The position numbers and the translations under genes are program-made. 64,000 bases of DNA from CAVTWS01 sp964390555 (GTDB taxonomy: Bacteria > Actinomycetota > Acidimicrobiia > Acidimicrobiales > SHLQ01), in NCBI GenBank assembly GCA_964390555.1, contig CAYMJU010000033.1:6075-70074 (forward strand), given 5' to 3'. Positions 39,673 to 46,140 of this stretch are shown piece by piece; within the stretch, counting starts at the first letter, position 1; each line of letters starts with the position of its first letter. Below the pieces are notes generated by a model. The model ran no database searches, was not told the origin of the DNA, and was given only the letters and a program-made list of their open reading frames with translations.

Positions 39673-40164
39673 TCAGGTCTCGAAATCCCCCGGATTTATC
39701 TGGTCGATGAAGTCCCGGAACTCCTCGACGACTCGCTCGGTGTCGTCGTCGCCGGTCTCGCCGGTCTCGAGGTAGCCGGCCTGATCGAGCACCGACGCGT
39801 CGACCTGAACCGGGCACCCGACCCGTACGGCAAGGGCAATCGCGTCGGACGGCCGGCTCGACACGGCCCGGGTCGCACCAGCGATCGCTAGGTGCAACTC
39901 CGCGAAGAACGTGCGGTCGCGCAGCTCGGTCACCACCACCTTCTCGACGGTGGCGGCGAGCGCGCCGAGGACCTCGACGATCAGATCATGGGTCATGGGG
40001 CGCGGAGTCTCGACTCCATCGAGGGCGAGCGCGATGGCCGTCGCTTCGGGGCCGCCGATGAAGATCGGCAGCAGGCGTTGGGGTTCCGCCCGCTCGCGCA
40101 GCAAGACGATCGGGTTGTTGTTCGGGAGCTCGAGCCGAACCCCGACGACATCCACGTCAACCAT
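39673..40164 (-). CDS. Bifunctional nuclease-domain protein (DUF151)
   Basis: 163 residues. The DUF151 pattern LPIFIGGPEATAIALALDGVETPRPMTHDLI and AVSSRPSDAIALAVRVGCPVQVDASVLDQAG is complete. An acidic tail (ETGETGDDDTERVVEEFRDFIDQ) follows. Homologues sit between two MerR genes in mycobacteria (Rv1829). Biochemical function in bacteria is unsettled; plant relatives have nuclease activity. The ATG is 6 nt after a TAGGGT box on the minus strand, suggesting a leaderless start. Confidence 0.92.
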   Translation of the reverse strand: MVDVDVVGVRLELPNNNPIVLLRERAEPQRLLPIFIGGPEATAIALALDGVETPRPMTHDLIVEVLGALAATVEKVVVTELRDRTFFAELHLAIAGATRAVSSRPSDAIALAVRVGCPVQVDASVLDQAGYLETGETGDDDTERVVEEFRDFIDQINPGDFET

Positions 40165-40170
40165 GACTCC

Positions 40171-40176
40171 ACCCTA
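40171..40176 (-). promoter_or_regulatory. -10 element (TAGGGT on the minus strand) of the DUF151 gene
   Basis: It lies 6 nt upstream of ATG 40164 with no Shine-Dalgarno. Confidence 0.4.
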
Positions 40177-40231
40177 TCGAATCGGGGCGCCCACGGCCGG
40201 GCGCCTCACCCGCCTACTGGGGGGAGCCCTG

Positions 40232-40777
40232 TCATGGGTAGAGGTCGGCGATGTGGGCGTCGGGATCCGCGGCGAGGGCATCGGGATCGGCGAGGGAGAT
40301 CGACCGCAGGTTCCGGTAGCGGCCGCAGTAGTCGAGCCCGTAGCCGAGGGCGAACGCCGACGAGATCTCATGGCCGGTGTAGTCGATGGTCACCGGGACG
40401 ATGCGGCTCGACCGGCGGTCGAGCAGGCTGCACACCCGGAGGTTCCGTGGCTGACGGGCTCGCACGGCTTGAAGTACGTACGAGAGCGTCAGGCCGGTGT
40501 CGACCACGTCCTCGACGAGGACGACGTCGTGGCCGGAGATGTCGATGTCGATGTCCTTCAGGAGCCGAACCCGACCGCTGCCAGGCTCGTATGGCGTGAT
40601 GGCGAGGAAGTCGACAAGGGTCGGGACGGTCAACTGGCGGGCGACGTCGGCCAGCACGAACAACGCGCCCCGCAGAACACCGATCAGCACCACGCCGTCG
40701 GGGTGGTCGGCGTCGATGTCGCGGGCGAGGCGGGCGGTCGTCGCCGCGAGGGCGGACTCGGCGAGGAACTCGGTCAT
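40232..40777 (-). CDS. hpt: Hypoxanthine phosphoribosyltransferase
   Basis: Purine salvage: joins hypoxanthine or guanine to PRPP. 181 residues. VLIGVLRGALFVLADVARQL, the PRPP loop HDVVLVEDVVDTGLTLSYVL and FALGYGLDYCGRYRNL are the type I PRTase features of HPRT. In the mycobacterial version of this neighbourhood no hpt lies between the DUF151 and FHA/MerR genes, so it appears inserted here. The 131-bp gap upstream contains the hairpin GTGCGC-GAATT-GCGCAC (40800-40816). Confidence 0.95.
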   Translation of the reverse strand: MTEFLAESALAATTARLARDIDADHPDGVVLIGVLRGALFVLADVARQLTVPTLVDFLAITPYEPGSGRVRLLKDIDIDISGHDVVLVEDVVDTGLTLSYVLQAVRARQPRNLRVCSLLDRRSSRIVPVTIDYTGHEISSAFALGYGLDYCGRYRNLRSISLADPDALAADPDAHIADLYP

Positions 40778-40908
40778 TGGACGTGCGCTGCGCTAGAAGG
40801 TGCGCGAATTGCGCACGCGACCCAGCAAGACGGCGCCCCTGTGGACCTGCGCAGCAAGTCGACGATCAACGGTTCGGATCACTGACATTCTCCTCCCGAT
40901 GATGCTGC
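40778..40908. other. Gap between hpt and the second MerR gene
   Basis: 131 bp without a gene. The hairpin GTGCGC/GCGCAC with a 5-nt loop (40800-40816) could end the MerR transcript or bind a regulator of hpt. Nothing else was recognised. Confidence 0.4.
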
Positions 40909-41745
40909 TCAGAGAAGCAGGTCGCGCAGCGCCTGGCGGAGCATGACGTCGCGGAGCCCGTCGCCGAGCTCGGCGAGCGCCTCTAGACGCACGATCGCCG
41001 CAGACCGGCCAGCCGAACGTTGCCGTACGAACGGGGCGACGAGCTGAGCGAGCATGCCCGACTCGCGTTCGGCGGCCACTTTGAACATGCGGAGGTGGCG
41101 AGGCTCGACGCCGTAGCCGGCGAACGCCACGGCGATCTGGCATACGACGAGAGCGTCGCCGTCATAGACGCGGTCGGGACCGATGATCCGGCTGGAGATC
41201 AGGCCGTAACGCTCGAGCTCCGCGATTCGTTCGGCCGGTAGCCCTGTCGACGACGCCAGCTCGCTGGCGGTGAGGCTGACCGACACTGCGTCGCCGATGA
41301 ACCGAGACGTCGGCGTGTCGCCGTTACGGTTGGTCCTCAACTGGTGGGGCTCGCCGCTCAACGCTTCACGAGCGGTCGGGACAAGGGCCGAGTCGACCCC
41401 TACAGCTGCGGGAGCGCTGTGCGTCGGCGCTTCGGGCATCGTCGCGGTGAGGCCGATGAACGGCGGCGGCGCGACCCGCTCGTTCGGCGGGAGTCGGCCA
41501 TCGTTGGCCTCGAGTCGGTCCTTGATCACCTTGAGCGGCAGGAAGCTCTCGCGCTGTTGACGCAGGATCCACCGCAGGACGTCGATGTCTTCGTCGTAGA
41601 ACTTGCGGTAGCCCGACGGAGTGCGCTCGGGGCCGATGAGCCCTTGGCTCTCGAGGAAACGGATCTTCGAGATTGTCACGTCAGCAAATTCGTCCTGGAG
41701 CAAGGCCAGAACCTCGCCGATCGAACGATGTGGGCGCTCAGCCAT
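40909..41745 (-). CDS. MerR-family regulator with two helix-turn-helix domains (FtsR/Rv1828-like)
   Basis: 278 residues from ATG 41745. The N-terminal MerR domain is SIGEVLALLQDEFADVTISKIRFLESQGLIGPERTPSGYRKFYDEDIDVLRWILRQQRE. After a Pro/Ala linker comes a second MerR-like helix-turn-helix (SLTASELASSTGLPAERIAELERYGLIS... YDGDALVV) and a helical effector domain. This layout and position between the FHA and DUF151 genes match mycobacterial Rv1828, which has been linked to ftsZ control. The first 8 nt overlap the FHA gene stop, so the two are coupled. Confidence 0.88.
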   Translation of the reverse strand: MAERPHRSIGEVLALLQDEFADVTISKIRFLESQGLIGPERTPSGYRKFYDEDIDVLRWILRQQRESFLPLKVIKDRLEANDGRLPPNERVAPPPFIGLTATMPEAPTHSAPAAVGVDSALVPTAREALSGEPHQLRTNRNGDTPTSRFIGDAVSVSLTASELASSTGLPAERIAELERYGLISSRIIGPDRVYDGDALVVCQIAVAFAGYGVEPRHLRMFKVAAERESGMLAQLVAPFVRQRSAGRSAAIVRLEALAELGDGLRDVMLRQALRDLLL

Positions 41746-42214
41746 CGCTGTCGGGCGCCCGATCCAGGTACACCAGCTTGAACTTGCCAATCTGGACCTC
41801 GTCACGGTCGCTCAGGTCCACGTCGCCATCGACGAGGCGGCGATTCACGTAGGTCCCGTTGAGTGACCCAGCGTCGCTCACCCTTGTGGCTCCCGACCGA
41901 CGGGCGAATTGGGCGTGGCGGCGCGACACCGTGACGTCGTCGAGGAAGATGTCGCTGTCGGGGTGGCGGCCGGCGCTGACGACGGTGCGGTCCAGGGCGA
42001 ACCGGGCTCCGCTCATCGGGCCGTGCCGGACCACCAGATATGGGCTGTCGCCGGGTTCGGGCTCGTTGTCGCTGGCGAGCAGCTCGTTCAACGAGTCGAC
42101 CGGCATCTGGCTGGTGTCGTCGTCGACGCCAGCTTGGGACGCACCGCACGACGAGCAGAAATTGGCGCTGGGCTCGTTGCGGTGCCCACAACTGCGGCAG
42201 ATGGGTCCGGCCAC
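41738..42214 (-). CDS. FHA-domain protein, GarA-like, with N-terminal zinc ribbon
   Basis: 158 residues. The FHA domain (about 58-150; SAGRHPDSDIFLDDVTVSRRHAQF and GSLNGTYVN, ending DEVQIGKFKLVYL) is nearly identical in motif to mycobacterial GarA, a phosphothreonine-binding switch for 2-oxoglutarate and glutamate enzymes. Instead of the GarA phospho-acceptor N-terminus (ETTS type), this protein starts with a zinc ribbon CRSCGHRNEPSANFCSSCG. A DDDTSQMP stretch (about 32-39) could serve as a kinase site. It ends 8 nt inside the MerR gene, and gcvH lies 2 bp upstream. Confidence 0.9.
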   Translation of the reverse strand: MAGPICRSCGHRNEPSANFCSSCGASQAGVDDDTSQMPVDSLNELLASDNEPEPGDSPYLVVRHGPMSGARFALDRTVVSAGRHPDSDIFLDDVTVSRRHAQFARRSGATRVSDAGSLNGTYVNRRLVDGDVDLSDRDEVQIGKFKLVYLDRAPDSDG

Positions 42215-42216
42215 GC

Positions 42217-42597
42217 TCAGCCTTCCGTGAGGGCGCTATACCCGGCGGCATCGAGGAGCTGGTCGAGGTCGGCCGCCTCGGCCGGTTCGATCACGACCAG
42301 CCAGCCGGCACCATAAGGATCGACGTTCAGGTGCTCGGGGGAGGTAGCGAGCGTGGCGTTGACCTCGATGATCCGGCCGGCTACCGGTGCGTAGAGCTCG
42401 GAGACCGATTTGGTCGACTCGACCTCGCCGAGTACCTGGCCCTGTTCGACGGTCGCTCCGACCGACGGGAGTTCGACGAACACGACGTCGCCGAGCGCGT
42501 CTTGCGCATAGTCGGTAATGCCGACCCTCACGCCGCCGGACTCGGCTCGGGCCCACTCGTGATCGGTCGAGTAGCGGAGGTCAGCCGGGATGTCCAT
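42217..42597 (-). CDS. gcvH: Glycine cleavage system H protein
   Basis: Lipoyl carrier of the glycine cleavage complex. 126 residues. The lipoylated residue is Lys63 in VESTKSVSEL. RYSTDHEWAR, GITDYAQDALGDVVFVELP and LNVDPYGAGWLVVIEP are standard. Directly followed by the FHA gene (2 bp), as in mycobacteria, and preceded by pgsA (3 bp). This ties glycine cleavage to the GarA-type metabolic switch by gene order, although gcvP is elsewhere. Confidence 0.97.
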   Translation of the reverse strand: MDIPADLRYSTDHEWARAESGGVRVGITDYAQDALGDVVFVELPSVGATVEQGQVLGEVESTKSVSELYAPVAGRIIEVNATLATSPEHLNVDPYGAGWLVVIEPAEAADLDQLLDAAGYSALTEG

Positions 42598-42600
42598 CGG

Positions 42601-43206
42601 TCACGAAGCTAGCCGAGCGGCTCGGCCATCGCGCAGCGCTCGACGGGCCAGGGGCACGTACTGAGCCGCCGAGTACAGGCTTATCGTCAACCCGGGCACG
42701 ACGAACAACCAGGCCAGCACCATGAACGGCGTGTCGAGCGCGGTGTCGCTCTCGCCGCCGAGAAAAAGCGGGAACGCGAACATCAAGAAGAAGGTGCCCG
42801 TTTTTCCCCACCAAGTCACGTCGATGCGCCGGGCCCCGAGGGCGCCCATCACCAAGGCGAGCAGAGCGACCGTCCCCTCGCGTGCCAACGTGACCACCGC
42901 GACAACGAGCGGGACGCTGCCATCGACGAGGATCGCGCTGACCCCCACGAGCATGACGAGCCGGTCGACGGTCGGGTCGAGCAGCTTGCCCAGTTCGGAA
43001 ACCTGCGCGAGGCGTCGAGCCAGGTAACCGTCGACCCAGTCGGTGGCACCGATGAAGGCGAGGAGCAGCGCGGCCGCCAGCCGATCGTCGCGCCCGAAGA
43101 GCAACCACAGGAACACCGGGATGCAAGCCAGCCGCACGAGGGTGACCAAGTTTGGCCACGTGAGAATCCGCGAGCTCGCCGGCGGGTCGACGGTGTTGGC
43201 AGGCAT
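42601..43206 (-). CDS. pgsA: CDP-alcohol phosphatidyltransferase (phosphatidylglycerophosphate synthase-like)
   Basis: 201 residues, several membrane helices. The catalytic CDP-alcohol motif reads TDWVDGYLARRLAQVSELGKLLDPTVDRL, i.e. DGx2ARx8Gx3Dx3D. LTWPNLVTLVRLACIPVFLWLLF is the usual first helix. It probably makes phosphatidylglycerophosphate from CDP-diacylglycerol and glycerol 3-phosphate, though related enzymes use other alcohols. ATG 43206 follows a TACGAT box by 6 nt. Head of the operon pgsA-gcvH-FHA-MerR. Confidence 0.87.
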   Translation of the reverse strand: MPANTVDPPASSRILTWPNLVTLVRLACIPVFLWLLFGRDDRLAAALLLAFIGATDWVDGYLARRLAQVSELGKLLDPTVDRLVMLVGVSAILVDGSVPLVVAVVTLAREGTVALLALVMGALGARRIDVTWWGKTGTFFLMFAFPLFLGGESDTALDTPFMVLAWLFVVPGLTISLYSAAQYVPLARRALRDGRAARLAS

Positions 43207-43212
43207 CGGCGG

Positions 43213-43218
43213 ATCGTA
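43213..43218 (-). promoter_or_regulatory. -10 element (TACGAT on the minus strand) of pgsA
   Basis: It lies 6 nt before ATG 43206. A weaker CAGACT (43246-43251) faces the divergent HIT gene 6 nt before its ATG. Confidence 0.45.
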
Positions 43219-43257
43219 GCCCCGTAGTGTTTGGCGCCGGCATGCCAGACTCCGGTC

Positions 43258-43683
43258 ATGGCATCGATCTTCAGTCGAATCATCGCCGGTGAGATCCCGG
43301 GTCGTTTCGTTTGGTCCGACGACCGCTGCGTCGTGATGGTCGACATTCGACCGCTGGCGCGAGGTCACGTGCTGGTGATCCCCCGCGACGAGATCGATGA
43401 ATGGAGCGACCTACCAGTTGGCCTGGCCGGCCATCTGATGCAAGTCGCGCATGCGGTGTCGCGGGCTCAGCGCGAGGTGTTCCCGTGTGCCCGGGTCGGA
43501 CTGATCATCGCCGGCTTCGAGGTGCCACACGCCCACATCCACGTCGTGCCCATGGACTCGATGTCGAACCTCGATTTCGGTAACGCCGATCCCGCCGCTC
43601 GCCCCGATGACCTCGACCAGGTGACCGTCGAGCTACGCCGGGCGCTCGTCGAACAGGGCCATGGCGCGGTGGTGCCCCGATGA
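43258..43683 (+). CDS. HIT-family nucleotide-binding protein
   Basis: 141 residues. The histidine triad is HAHIHVVP, preceded by ARGHVLVIPRDEIDEWSDLP, as in Hint/FHIT-like hydrolases of nucleoside phosphoramidates or dinucleoside polyphosphates. SIFSRIIAGEIPGRFVWSDD is the typical N-terminus. Divergent from pgsA. Its last 51 bp overlap the end of the convergent SRAP gene. Confidence 0.9.
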   Translation: MASIFSRIIAGEIPGRFVWSDDRCVVMVDIRPLARGHVLVIPRDEIDEWSDLPVGLAGHLMQVAHAVSRAQREVFPCARVGLIIAGFEVPHAHIHVVPMDSMSNLDFGNADPAARPDDLDQVTVELRRALVEQGHGAVVPR

Positions 43684-44454
43684 CACGTCGACGGCTTCGA
43701 TGAGATGCGGCGACTTGTTCCGCGGGTTGTTGACGTCGGTGCTGACCGGATGGAACGTGAGGAGCGCGTCGGGCGCCGGTACGAGCAGCGCCTGAAGGGC
43801 TTCGACGTCGGTGAGTTCGGGGTCGAGCCACCGACCCCACGCGTCGGGCGGCAGGATGACCGGCATGCGGTCGTGCACCGGTGCGATGGTGGCGTTGGCG
43901 CCGCAGGTCACGATCGTGCACGACCTCAGCACCTGTCCGTCGGTGTCGGCGCCGTCCTTCGGCTTCCAGGTCTCCCACAGCCCGGCAAAGGCCAGCAGGT
44001 CGCCGTCGCCGCGATGGATGAAGACCGGCTGTTTGACCGGCTTGGCTGACTTCTTTCCCGTCGCCGGGGGCCCGGTGCTGTCCGAGCTCACGATCTGCCA
44101 TTCGTAGAAGCCATCGGCGGGGATGATGCACCGGCGCCGGGCCAGAGCGCCTTTGAACGCGTTCTTGGTCGCGATCGTCTCGGCTCGGGCGTTGATCATT
44201 CGGTTGCCGATGGACACGTCGTTGGCCCAGCGCGGCACCAGACCCCAGCGGAACACGTCGAGATGCCGTTCGGGCTCGGTGCGGGTCTCGACCACGACCA
44301 TCACCCCCGTTGTCGGTGCCACGTTGAAGTTCGGCTCGGGCGTGGGTGCGACCGTTGCTGCATCCGAAGGTGGGTCAGGGGCGACGAAGCCCATGGCGCC
44401 GAAGTACTCGGCGATCTCTTCAGGTGTCGAGCTCGACACGAAACGTCCGCACAT
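43633..44454 (-). CDS. SRAP-domain protein (YedK/HMCES-like)
   Basis: Forms a covalent link with abasic sites in single-stranded DNA to protect them. 273 residues from ATG 44454. Cys2 (MCGRF) is the catalytic residue exposed after Met removal. NFNVAPTTGVMVV, WGLVPRWA, NRMINARAETI, CIIPADGFYEWQ and DRMPVILPP are the family blocks, with NPRNKSPHLIEA near the end. The long in-frame extension upstream belongs to a different gene's shadow. The Shine-Dalgarno AAGGAG is 10 nt upstream. The stop lies inside the HIT gene (51-bp convergent overlap). Confidence 0.93.
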   Translation of the reverse strand: MCGRFVSSSTPEEIAEYFGAMGFVAPDPPSDAATVAPTPEPNFNVAPTTGVMVVVETRTEPERHLDVFRWGLVPRWANDVSIGNRMINARAETIATKNAFKGALARRRCIIPADGFYEWQIVSSDSTGPPATGKKSAKPVKQPVFIHRGDGDLLAFAGLWETWKPKDGADTDGQVLRSCTIVTCGANATIAPVHDRMPVILPPDAWGRWLDPELTDVEALQALLVPAPDALLTFHPVSTDVNNPRNKSPHLIEAVDVSSGHHRAMALFDERPA

Positions 44455-44477
44455 GGCCGCGCGTCTCCTTGCCTTTG

Positions 44478-45761
44478 TCACCCCGCCGCGGGAGCTGGCT
44501 CCGCTGCGGGAACCGAATCCTCGCTCGCCGCTGGCGCAGGCGGAGTCGCGGCTGGGGGCGTGGGAACGGGGGCCGCATCGACCGTGCCGAGAGTGCACGC
44601 CCCGATCCGGTCCGGGCGACCCGCCGGTGTGAAATCGAAGGTGGCGGCCGTACCCGGCACGCCGCCGAAGCGGGGAACCGCGACCCGTTCCCCTGCCGCC
44701 ACGCTGATCACGCCCCGGATGGACAGCACCTCGAACGCCGGGTCGCGGCGCTTGATCTGCACGCGGACCGAGTCGACGGTCGCCGTGCCGCCCTCGGTGA
44801 GCGACACCTCGCCTTCCGGCACCACCAGATCGAGCACGACCGTGGTATCGGACACGCAAGTCGCTTCGGCGAGCCGACCTATGGTGAGCCCGTCGCAGTC
44901 GACCCCGTTTGACCACTGGGCGGTGTCGAAAGGCCGCAATCCGGCCGACGTCACCGAGACCTGGACGCAGAGCCCCACGTGCCAGCCCGGGCCGCCGACG
45001 AGCACGACCCGGCCCCGCCCGGCGTATTCGAACACCGACGTGACGACGTCGCCCGGCGGGCGAGGTAGCTGATCGATCGGGAGGTCGATGACGATCCGTT
45101 CGGTCGCCTCGCCGGGCCCGGTCGCGGTGACCACGGGGGTGTCGAGGGCGCCCGACAGGGTGGCGTCGACCGCTGGAGGCGGGCCGCTGTAGTCGACGAC
45201 GCCGACCTGCTCGATCACGTCGCCGAACTCGATCGAGCCGACAACCGAATCGTCGCCGGACTCGGGCCACAGCACTACGGCGGTGATGGCGATGGCTGCG
45301 ATCACGACCCCGGCCGCGGCGGCGTTGACGAGCCGCTGGCGACGCCCTTTGGCGAGAGCCGCGATGACCTGTTGCTCGTCGAGTTTCTCCTCGAGGGTGA
45401 GCGGCCCGAACGCCTCGCTCGATCGGCCACCGGCGAGCAGCTCGCGCCAGGTCTCGGCTCGCTCGGGATCCATGCGGTCGACCAGCAGCCGGAAACGTTC
45501 CTGCTCGGCCGAACCGAACAACAACAGCAAGCCGTTCTCACGGGCGTGGTCGAGTGGATCGTCGTGGGCGACGATCGGTCGGTCGGCGGCGAGGCGGCCT
45601 AGGAAGTCGTGGGCCAGCCGGTCGGCGTCGTCGCCGGTGAGGGGCGGGCCGTCGCTCGCCGGGGCCGGCCATCCATCGAAGCGACTGTCGTGGGCAGGCG
45701 CGTCGGCTTCGCTCGCACGAAAGAAGCCCGAGCGATCCGCGAAGAGGCGGCTGTCGGGCAC
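44478..45761 (-). CDS. Single-pass membrane protein of unknown function
   Basis: 427 residues. The N-terminal 150 residues are cytoplasmic-looking and helical (FRLLVDRMDPERAETWRELLAGG ... LEEKLDEQQVIAALAKGRRQR). One transmembrane helix follows (about 152-174, VNAAAAGVVIAAIAITAVVLW), then an extracytoplasmic beta-rich domain and a Pro/Ala tail. The layout resembles an anti-sigma factor or sensor, but I see no zinc HxxxCxxC site and no neighbouring sigma factor. Start is GTG 45761. No family recognised. Confidence 0.7.
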   Translation of the reverse strand: MPDSRLFADRSGFFRASEADAPAHDSRFDGWPAPASDGPPLTGDDADRLAHDFLGRLAADRPIVAHDDPLDHARENGLLLLFGSAEQERFRLLVDRMDPERAETWRELLAGGRSSEAFGPLTLEEKLDEQQVIAALAKGRRQRLVNAAAAGVVIAAIAITAVVLWPESGDDSVVGSIEFGDVIEQVGVVDYSGPPPAVDATLSGALDTPVVTATGPGEATERIVIDLPIDQLPRPPGDVVTSVFEYAGRGRVVLVGGPGWHVGLCVQVSVTSAGLRPFDTAQWSNGVDCDGLTIGRLAEATCVSDTTVVLDLVVPEGEVSLTEGGTATVDSVRVQIKRRDPAFEVLSIRGVISVAAGERVAVPRFGGVPGTAATFDFTPAGRPDRIGACTLGTVDAAPVPTPPAATPPAPAASEDSVPAAEPAPAAG

Positions 45762-45880
45762 CGGGTCGGGCAGGACAGGGCGGGTGTCGGTGGACTCGTC
45801 GATCGGGCCAGGGTAGGCGGTGAACCGCCGCGATCGAGGGCACGCGCGAGGAGAGCCACCCGGTAAGATCCACCCCGTTC

Positions 45881-45955
45881 CGGGCTGTGGCGCAGTTTGG
45901 TTAGCGCGCTTGACTGGGGGTCAAGAGGTCGGAGGTTCAAATCCTCTCAGCCCGA
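45881..45955 (+). tRNA. tRNA-Pro (anticodon GGG)
   Basis: Cloverleaf by eye. Acceptor CGGGCTG (45881-45887) pairs with CAGCCCG (45948-45954), with discriminator A. The D arm is GCGC...GCGC. The anticodon stem CTTGA/TCAAG encloses the loop CTGGGGG with anticodon GGG. The T arm GGAGG-TTCAAAT-CCTCT has one wobble. CCA is not encoded. It reads CCC and CCU proline codons. No integrase or direct repeat marks it as an attachment site. Confidence 0.95.
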
Positions 45956-46140
45956 CGTACAAACCGCAGGTCACGCCGCGAAGCAGCGGCTGCCACACGA
46001 GCCTGCAGGTCGCCAGCAGCCCACGATTCGTGCGGCGTGGCGGTTTTGGACGGCCTTTGGCGACGTCTGCAACACTCAAGCGTAGGCCTCGGCGACTACC
46101 CGGCCGCCGGTGTGGGCCCGGACACGTGGGGGTTTTCGTG
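45956..46140 (+). other. Leader region of the secreted LDTR-repeat protein
   Basis: 185 bp after the tRNA with no convincing gene. Apparent coding frames here reuse tRNA sequence (the common false peptide RGFEPPTS). Control signals of the following gene are presumably here but none was recognised. Confidence 0.35.

Noticed and set aside
40800..40816. GTGCGC-GAATT-GCGCAC as a strong terminator
   Set aside because: The stem is only 6 bp and no T-run follows; kept as a note on the gap rather than called a terminator.
45881..46140. tRNA-Pro as an integration site of a mobile island
   Set aside because: No integrase, no repeat of the tRNA 3' end and no change in composition downstream were found.
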